Source of the DNA: Lentinula raphanica
Taxonomy: Eukaryota; Basidiomycota; Agaricomycetes; Agaricales; Omphalotaceae
DNA: 64,000 nt
Direction: 5' to 3'
Assembly: GCA_027919835.1 (NCBI GenBank)
Contig: JANVFP010000031.1
Coordinates: 434,001 to 498,000, forward strand
Each line of letters starts with the position of its first letter. Position 1 is the first letter of the stretch. Both the position numbers and the translations under genes were made by a program. Under the pieces are notes generated by a model. It worked only from the letters and a program-made list of their open reading frames with translations, was not told where the DNA came from and did not search any database. Positions 56,031 through 64,000 of the stretch are shown piece after piece.

Positions 56031-58543
56031 ATGATTGAGACGCCATCTCCCAATCTGGATCGCAGATACTCGTTTCCCCCTTTCCCTACTGTACCCGAGG
56101 GCGTTGACCTAATCCCTTTCGAAGATTTCACCGAAGCTGGACTGAAGATTCAACCTGATAACTATGAAGGACCTGAGGTAGATGCTTTGAATATCCCCAC
56201 TGTTGTGATTCAAAAAAGGCATGCGGGGGATTGCTGTAAAACAAATTCCCGCAATGCAAAACATGATTCGGAGACACAGCAAGGGAACAACCCCGACCCG
56301 AGTGGCGCTACTGCTTTTGGTTCACGCCCTCCTATACAAAGAACATGGTACTCAGAGTGGCAGGAGTTGAGTACGAGAAGAAGTGGCGAAAGATTTGACC
56401 TGTAAGTGCCGCTCCTGCACGAAAGTGCGTCGCTCGAGTCTCATCGTCACTTTATAACTTCAGTCATGAGAATCTTGCAGACAGAATACATCATGCAACG
56501 CGAGTATTCAATACAGGTCGACCTTGGCCCAAGGCAGACAAACACATCCGGGAGCAGTGGGATCAAGTGAGTAATTCCGCGTCCTTGTATCTGACAATCA
56601 ATCATTCCATGATGTTGATAATCGATTGCTTGCAGTTTCAGATATATATGGGAATTTTGAACATCATGCCTATCTGGAGGCTGAAATCGGAAGAATCTCA
56701 AGATGAGGACGAAGTCGAGGATGACTTTGCAGACGATGAAAAATCGTTCCAAGGCCCTAATTCTTCTGAAGCAGCCGAGGAACCCAATCAAAGTGCCATA
56801 CAGCAAGTTGGAATGACTTCTGCACGGCCCTCCAATGTTTCCAAAAAGAAGCCTCGACCTCGACCGCCTTACGAATACTATAAAGGTCCCGCAGAAGTCG
56901 AAAGCAAGGAAGACATTGACAAGCTCATACAACAATCAAAAGAACGCAAAGCAGATCGGCTGATCGATTTTTTGAATGACCCTAAGCAATGCGTTCAGGT
57001 TTATCTATCAAGTTACATGATGAAGCAAGGTTTTCATTAGTATGTGATCAATCAACTTCGACCGTATCGATGGGTTCAGGTTCCCGCTAACTCGATACCG
57101 TCTTCTAGCATGGAAAGAAATTTGACTCTTCTTCCACGACTTCTTCGTTTCTATATCAAATTCTTGATCAAGGAAGAAATCGTCAATGTCGAACACGAAT
57201 CTGAAATCCTGTCATCTCTCAAGAGTGCCCTCGATGTCCTCGATATAGCTGAGCTTGAGCTCCCGCTTGCGTCTCAAATTAACAAACGCATTCCGTGGAA
57301 CGATTTATTCAGCGGAGGCTGCGAAGAGCTATTCGAGGTAAAACGCCAAGAGCGCGAGCTTTCTTTGGGCTGGACTGGAACAAATCAACATTGGAATGGG
57401 AATAGCGAGAATAATGGTTCAACCGCAGCTGCTACGATCGCTTCTACCTCTGTCTCTGAGGATCTCAAATCACTCGAAAAGGATGCTGAATTTGTTCCTT
57501 CAGCTTCGGAAGATTTGGATTTACTTGAGACACCAGTTGAGAGTGAGTACCTCAAAATTTCTGTGAACAAACATAATGAATCTTAAATGGTTCTAGCTCA
57601 CTCAGCTACAACACTTTCGGCCGCTGCTCCCGATGCACACGATCCTGACGAAGGAACTTCTTGGAATGTCGATCCCCTAGACGCTGCGGGACGTAACGTT
57701 TGGGATACTGAGATCATCGATGTTCAAGATAGTTGGAATACGGTAGAACGCAACGATCCTGGCAACGACCCATGGGGAGATGGTGATGGGAATATATGGG
57801 AGCTTCCTCCTCCTCCCACCCTTTTCCCAATCCTAGGCCCAACAGCACTTCCTGTGACACATACCAGCGGCGTCGTGGAATGGAGCATGCGTCGGATTCG
57901 AGCCATCGTTCATCCTACTGATGCATCCACTTCCCCCTTGGGAATTCCAAGCGATGGTCCTTCGGCGGAAGCAGTGGAGGCGGAACTGTCTTCGCGTCTA
58001 AGCAAAGTCGTGATGGAACCTTGGCTCAACTGGGAGAGTCCAGATCCAGACTATGAGGATACGTCGTCACCTCAGATCAAGGGATTCTCTAGAGGACGCG
58101 TGGTTGTGTATGAAAAGGGCCAAGGGGTGCTGTACGAAAATGATTCGGACATTCGGTCAAATGCTTTCGCGGCCTTTTCTCAACCTCCTTCGCGTGACAA
58201 AGGCCAGACGAATATCTTGGATGGGCAAGTCCATGCTCATGACCCACTCAATCACTCAATCACGCTTCTCGTCGAACCCGAGAGCGCGAAGTTGATGAGA
58301 GTCGGTATGGGCTTGGGAGGTACGTGGGTCCAGATTGCTAGACAGACAGACCTCAGGAGCGAGCAAGAGGCGATGGATATTGGTACAAAAGATGAGAATG
58401 GGGAATCGCTGAAGATGAGTATTGATACAAAGAAATACGACGCTGGCACTGGTAAAGGCTATAACGGTTTCGGAGGGTCAGGAGAGAGATTCTGGTATCT
58501 GTCTAATTTGCTGATAGTGCTGCCGAGTTACTACGCCCTTTGA
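56031..58543 (+). CDS. conserved fungal protein, unrecognised
   Basis: A five-exon gene; introns lie at about 56402-56461, 56570-56636, 57042-57110 and 57544-57596. Ordered blocks: DRIHHATRVFNTGRPWPKAD, YEYYKGPAEVESKEDID, RADRLIDFLNDPKQCVQVYL-type sequence, LTLLPRLLRFYIKFLIKEE, and a C-terminal FRGRVVVYEKGQGVLYEN-like block (FSRGRVVVYEKGQ) with HSITLLVEPESAKLMRVGMG, LGGTWVQIARQTDL and FWYLSNLLIVLPSYYAL. The middle is acidic and Ser-rich with several WN/WD motifs (SWNVDPLDAAGRNVWDTEII). I do not recognise a named domain. The pattern resembles hypothetical proteins found throughout mushrooms. It is divergent from PalA (204 bp apart). Confidence 0.75.
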
Positions 58544-59165
58544 AACGGTGATATAGCATACGTACTGAGAGCTTCTGGATCTCCAAGCTGTAAAATTACC
58601 CATCTTGTATTTCAAGACGTGCAGTCCAGCAGCCTCAAGAGTATGACCCGAGTCTCTATAATTACTAAAATCAAGCAATAAGTACGGATGCGGGGGTGTT
58701 GCTTGTCTACCTTCCGGTCCAGGCCATACGTGCAATTTCCGGTTGCCAATGCAAGGCAACTTCGAAACGAAGGAAGCTCAATGCTCACCATCGATTATGC
58801 TGCATGAGGCTGTTCGCAATATCAGAGCTCGAATTTTGGAAAGAAAAACAAATGTAGTGTTACAATGTTGAAGCAACCGGCTGAGGACGCGGAGTTGTGA
58901 TGGTGGCTGTGCTGGTCAGATGCCGAGCGGAGCAGTTGGTCTCAACTTTCTCACTTTCTATATTCTACCAACGACGACTCGCTCTTTATACCCTTTATCC
59001 TCAACGTCAACCGTATATCCTCATCGCCTCATCGCTCCTGCCAGGCTGCAAACGCGAGAATTTTCTCGGCTTTTGTCCAACTCAACTGCGCATCGCTCAG
59101 CTACTTGTTGTTAACCTTCACGTCCTTTTCCAATCTCGCCAAATTTCTCTCCTTAAACGAACATC
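58544..59165. other. intergenic region upstream of the RasGAP gene
   Basis: Includes the 3' flank of the preceding gene and the pyrimidine-rich promoter/5' UTR of the RasGAP gene (CTTTATACCCTTTATCC; CCTCATCGCCTCATCGCTCC). I see no additional gene. Confidence 0.5.
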
Positions 59166-61952
59166 ATGTCCTATCCCGACCAACCAAACTCTCCAGGCAG
59201 TATGTCGGGACGCCGTCTTACCAACAGGAATACCAATCGCTACAGCGTAACGGCGTTGTTCAGTATGGCGGCTGAAAACGATGTGGAAGTTGAAGACGAC
59301 CTTGCAAGAGGCACGCCTTTCCGTTATTCCTCTGCTATCTCCAACCCTAAAACCTTTCACATTTAGCCCAAAAGCGTCTTCGTGACTTGAAGGGAAAGAT
59401 TTCCGCCCATTCCAAAAAGAATTTTGTTTTGGAGCGGGATGTCCGTTATCTAGACTCGCGTATCGCTCTACTTATTCAAAACCGGATGGCTTTGGATGAG
59501 GTGAGTACTCTCTTTGCATAACACTCGATTCGTACTAACCCGAGTTCAGCAACGCGAAGTCGAAAGAACATTAGAAGAAGTTGATCCAACTGAGGGTCAC
59601 TATCCTGACGACCGCAAATTGCAACAGTATTCCAACCTCTTCTTCCTTCTACAATCTGAACCACGCCATATCGCTGCTCTCTGTCGACTCGTCAGCTTAT
59701 CAGAAATCGACACACTCTTACAAACCGTAATGTTCACACTATATGGGAACCAATACGAGAGTCGGGAAGAGCACCTTCTCCTCACTATGTTCCAATCCGT
59801 ACTTTCGGCCCAGTTCGAGACGGCCACAGAATTCGGTTCTCTTCTTCGTGCCAACACCCCTGTCTCCCGAATGATGACAACCTACACTCGACGAGGTCCA
59901 GGTCAAAGTTATCTGAAAAGTGTTCTCGCAGAGCGTATCAATAGCTTGATCGAACATAAGGATCTCAACCTGGAAATCAATCCTGTTAAGGTAGGTAACA
60001 GGCAGTTGCTATGTTGGACTTGTGCTTAGTCTGCTTCTCAGGTGTATGAACAAATGATCAACCAAATAGAAGAAGAGACTGGCTCACTTCCTCCGAATCT
60101 ACCCCGCGGTGTCCCACCCGAAGTCGCTGCTGAGAATTTAGACGTTCAGGCCATCATTGCTCCCCGGCTCACTATGTTGATGGAGATTGCCAACAGCTTT
60201 TTGGTGACCATTATTGAGAGCATGGAGAGCGTACCGTATGGCATTCGGTGGATCTGCAAACAAATCCGGAGTCTTACTCGAGTTCGTTCCCCGTATGTTC
60301 TCGCTGTTGCATTGCCTGAGTTTCTTTGTAGCGAAAATACCCTGAAGCTTCTGATTATGCCATTTGCTCTCTAATCGGCGGGTTTTTCTTCCTCCGATTT
60401 ATCAATCCAGCCATCGTCACTCCGCAAGCCTATATGTTGGTGGAGGGTGTACCAGCCAAACATCCTCGCAGGACATTGACCCTCGTCAGTTTTTTGCATG
60501 TGAAATTACTGCCAGCCACTTGTTCTGACTCCCGAACAGATTGCCAAAATGTTGCAGAATCTAGCTAACAAACCGTCCTACGCGAAAGAGGCTTACATGA
60601 TGACCTTGAACCCCTTCGTGGAGAACAACAAAGCACGCATCAATCAATTCCTCAACAATCTATGTGAAGTCGGTGACTTCTACGAGACGCTCGAGGTATG
60701 CCACCGCCACATAATGTGCAGTAGCAGACCGTTTATCTCTCCATAGATGGATCAATATATGGCCCTAACGAAAAAGGATCTGATGATTCATATTACCATG
60801 AATGAGCTGTACAACACCCACTCATTGATTTTGCAACACATAGAAACTCTTGTGGGTCTCGTTCAGCTGCCATTTTGGATAGATGGTTGATCTCCTTCTA
60901 TTTAGTCGCCAAATGATAAGCAACATTTGCGTATATTGACTGACGAACTCGGTCCTGCTCCCGCTCAAGTTCCAAGAAAAGAAAATCGGACCATTGAACT
61001 TTCTCTTTACAGTCGATGGGAAACGCCAGTACAAGATATCCAGAGTGCCTTGATGGACTCTGTGTCTTCCAGTGACATGCTGTATATGGAAACCAAATCA
61101 ATCTTCGTGTCATTGATACGTTCCATACCTAATGCTGTCGAGAAACGTCCATACAATCTAGCTGCCATCGCTGAGCGGGCGGCTACAACCAAGGATGTCA
61201 CTCTCGTTCGGAAAGGTATCAAGGTCAAGGAAATGCTGCGAGAGCTGGAGGAACAGAAGATAATTGACCAAAGTGACGGATACAAGCTCATGCAGGAAGA
61301 AGTGGGTGCTGAGCTCGTCCACCTTGGTAACCTCCGGGAGAAGGTCCTTCTAGAAACGAAGTCTCTCGAAGCAGTATACAAGACTATCGGCGATCACAAC
61401 ACTTATCTTAGGTCGCAGTTGGAGCAATACAAGGCTTATCTGCAGAACGTACGACTCACTGCATCGAAAGACAAGGGAAGCACCACTGGGGTTGGGGTTG
61501 TGACGGTTGGTGGTAAAGAGAAGAAGCCTGCGAAATCGGTAGTGCTTGGGCCGTATAGATTCACCCACGCTCAGCTCGAGAAAGAGGGCATCATCGTTGA
61601 GAGCAACGTTCCCGATAACCGGTATGTTTTGTTCAGGAGATTGGCGTTTAGGACGCAAGGAACTGATCTCATCGAGCAGTCGACCCAATATCTACTTCAA
61701 CATCACGTCACCTACGCCGGGCACTTTCATTATTGCGTTACACTACAAAGGTCGGGAGAGGGCCATTCTCGAGATGGACCTCAAGATAGACGATCTGCTG
61801 GAAAAGGTTCGTCGTGTCTCCTGCGCGCCTACCAAGTCTCTCACCTTTCATTATAGCAAAAAGATAACAAACATCTGTTGGATTTGGAGTATGTCCAGCT
61901 CAACGTTCCAAAGGTGTTGGGTCTGCTGAAGAAAGTTTTCGCGAAACGATAA
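59166..61952 (+). CDS. Ras GTPase-activating protein with RasGAP_C domain (Gap1/Sar1 type)
   Basis: This switches off Ras-family GTPases by stimulating GTP hydrolysis. N-terminal segment [20 protein letters not shown], then a coiled stretch ([20 protein letters not shown]). The RasGAP domain has [38 protein letters not shown] sequence, [20 protein letters not shown] (arginine-finger region), [20 protein letters not shown], and [19 protein letters not shown]. The RasGAP_C region follows: [57 protein letters not shown] sequence, ending [15 protein letters not shown]. An intron inside the GAP domain uses the donor CGA|GTTCGT to give [19 protein letters not shown]. Closest in layout to fission-yeast Gap1. 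It lacks the IQ and calponin domains of IQGAP. Roughly a dozen exons. Confidence 0.88.
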
Positions 61953-62219
61953 ACGACATGATGCCATATCATTGATTGGTTATCGCACTATTCCTCTCAT
62001 ATTGTCCCTCGATCTTTTATGTGATATGTATTATTTGAACTATCCTTAACTCTGTTTTTTTGCCTTTTCGATCTTTCATTATTTGTTCTGTCTAGTCTGC
62101 TATTTTCTTGATTCGGTGTTTCCTCTTTCTCGGATGTATTATTCACCCTTGTAGTACACTCACTAAGACATGTTGTTTCCCTATACCAATTGTTAGTGAC
62201 TAGTTGTTCGATTTCCCAT

Positions 62220-64000
62220 TCAGAGATCCTCTTGAATAAGGATGCTCGATGTTTTCACAGTGAGAGAGCTACGTCCTTTCTCGGTATTGCAGGCCGCACA
62301 AGCCAAGTGTAGAGGTTGATTTTCGCTGGAAGACACATTAGTTCTTAACCCCGGTAATACTGGTAAGACTCACAGAGTGCAGACAAGACAAGACCAGGTC
62401 ACAGTGGCCCGTTTCTCAACCCTACTCATTGTGAGGCCTTTGTCAGTCATTCCAGATGCTTCCCTTTTTTGAGAAGCAGGTTTTGTTTCAATTTGTCTAC
62501 CAAAACCCATATTCAAGGAGGCCTTTTTACGTATCTTGGTAGGTGGTTCTGTGGATAGATTAATTCCCTGAGAGGTTGTGCTCTGAATGTATGATGTTTA
62601 CCTGCTGATTGTTCGAACCCATTGGTTTTTCGTTTGCCATCGGACTTCGAGTTGGTGATGGGTCCGTTTTCATCTAACGAACTAATGACGACGTCGGAAC
62701 AACCCTGCCCAGTAAATATAAAGTCATTTTGTGACTCCTGCCAAGCCGTTCTACTTGAGAGAGTTCGAAAAAATTCATCTGAATCTTGATTTGCGTCGAG
62801 AAGTGCTTGTTTTCTGTCTGTATTTGATTCGAATATGATCCCTGTGTCTTCTAGACAGTCATCCTCGCCGCTATTTGACGTGGATGCAGTAGACGAGGTG
62901 GAACTCCCTGTAGCTGAAAAGGTCGGCTGTAAATCAAGGCTATACCTGTACAATTTGGACCAAAAATGGCGTACGGATGCTCGAGTGTCTGAGTGCTTGC
63001 GTTCTTCTTTCGATAGCAAGAGCTCGTTCTTCTCGTGCTCGTTTACTGGAGTGGTATGTGCGGTGAGCACGTATTGGGAAATAACAATCGTACCTATGAG
63101 CTTGTTTTCTATACCCTAGACCTTTGTCACCTGTGCCTAGAAAGAGACCCTCACCTTGGAAAGCGTATTTAGATGTCACGCGAGATCCTGCTTTACGTTG
63201 CTTGGCGGTTTGCTTTCCAGTCTTGTTGGAGGCGACAACTTCTCTAGGAGGACGAGGACCTCTTCGTTGGCGTAGATGGGAAGGTCGAGTCTTGCTTTGG
63301 GCGCCACCACACTGAACAATGATTCGGGGTCAACGATCCAGAGAATATGAGACTAGGACTCACGATGTATTCCGGAAGATCGCCAGTATCCAGTCCCATT
63401 CCAGAACCTGGTACAACGACAGAATCGGCCAACCGCGTTCCAGCCGACCAGCAGCCTACAAGATGATCAAGGATGGCTCTAGAAGCGCATGAATTCGACA
63501 CCCGCACCATCTCCGTAGTAACCTCTGTTCTGGAGTTGCCGGACTTCGTTCCTCAGTGTTCGCCATAGTGCCTGGAACGCAGGTCCATGATTCATGTGCT
63601 TTTGTTGATCAGCTTTATACTGCAGCTATATATGGGTCGTTCAATTTTGGCTCACTGTGTTATGCGCCAGCTGAAACATTAGGGTCAGGATTGAATGGAT
63701 TTCAGATTACACGGAGAGATCGTACCTCATGACAAAGAGTACTCATGAGCCATGACGATGGTAGAAAAGATCCTCCAGGTCTTCTTAACACTAGCTCTAC
63801 GAAAGGGACGTTGGATTTGTCGAGGTTAAAGTCTTCGGTGGCTCCTCACCTATGGTTTCACCATTGTTCCAATTTCTGCCAGCAAATACCACATTGTGTT
63901 CGTATTCCTCGAGACTATTGACCGTGAAAGCGTGTGTTTTCATGATGGGGCGAACCTGAGCCGCGAGAGCGCGTAGTAGTTGCCTTGCATCTTCGCTGTC
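62220..64000 (-). CDS. Wss1-like WLM metalloprotease with RanBP2 zinc finger (partial, 5' end missing)
   Basis: The gene runs off the window's right edge, so the start is missing. From the edge: HNVVFAGRNWNNGETI, ELVLRRPGGSFLPSSWLMST, the zinc site LCHELAHNTHMNHGPAF (HExxHx(6)H form) and WRTLRNEVRQLQNRGYYGDG. WLM proteases cut DNA-protein crosslinks. Then come LADSVVVPGSGMG, the basic GRxRPPREVV-like segment RRGPRPPREVVASNKTGK, TSKYAFQGEGLFLGTGDKGL, and the last exons encode WSCLVCTLENQPLHLACAAC, a RanBP2-type zinc finger (W-x-C-x2-C ... C-x2-C) just before the stop. Phase requires a donor at ATCC|GTACGC in the helical segment. Seven or more exons are visible. Confidence 0.85.

Overview
The window is nuclear DNA of a filamentous basidiomycete, most likely an Agaricomycete. 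The evidence is: genes split by many 50-70 nt GT-AG introns, a Zn2Cys6 regulator, F-box and BTB proteins of the kind expanded in mushrooms, a fused biotin enzyme, an AspRS-DUF2156 fusion, and intron-bearing nuclear tRNA genes. There is no prokaryotic operon structure, CRISPR array, or viral or transposase gene. All gene models are hand-spliced from the sequence.

Layout. Bases 1-4.9 kb are AT-rich and gene-poor: an intron-bearing tRNA-Gly, a solo LTR with a perfect 5-bp target duplication, and a large fold-back element. Bases 4.9-23.6 kb are ordinary euchromatin: Zn2Cys6 regulator, F-box protein, ERG28, a large disordered protein, ORC3, a BTB protein, and a fused dethiobiotin synthetase/DAPA aminotransferase. 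From 23.9 to 29.4 kb lies a tandem array of five related secreted-protein genes (subfamily A). Bases 30.2-33.7 kb hold a GH43-type glycosidase and uroporphyrinogen-III synthase.

From 34.6 to 49.4 kb more copies of the same secreted family (subfamily B) are arranged in opposite orientations around a central gene. That gene is an AspRS fused to a DUF2156 transferase, matching ergosteryl-aspartate synthase (ErdS). tRNA-Gly(GCC) genes lie on both sides of it, and two decayed copies of its 3' end lie to its right. This looks like an old inverted segmental duplication. Bases 49.5-64 kb return to housekeeping genes: MMTAG2 homologue, RNA polymerase I/III subunit AC40, PalA/Rim20, an unrecognised conserved protein, a Gap1-type RasGAP, and the 3' part of a Wss1-like (WLM) protease with a RanBP2 zinc finger.

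The most interesting system is the secreted family, which has at least nine apparently intact or nearly intact genes plus one pseudogene. Members share a signal peptide, a spacer, and a C-terminal domain with the core E-x2-H-x-[VF]-x-FWG followed by two cysteines and a [VL]P-x2-[IVL]R tail. I do not recognise it as a named family. Subfamily B genes also share a promoter module. The family and the erdS debris together mark this part of the window as a duplication-prone accessory region.
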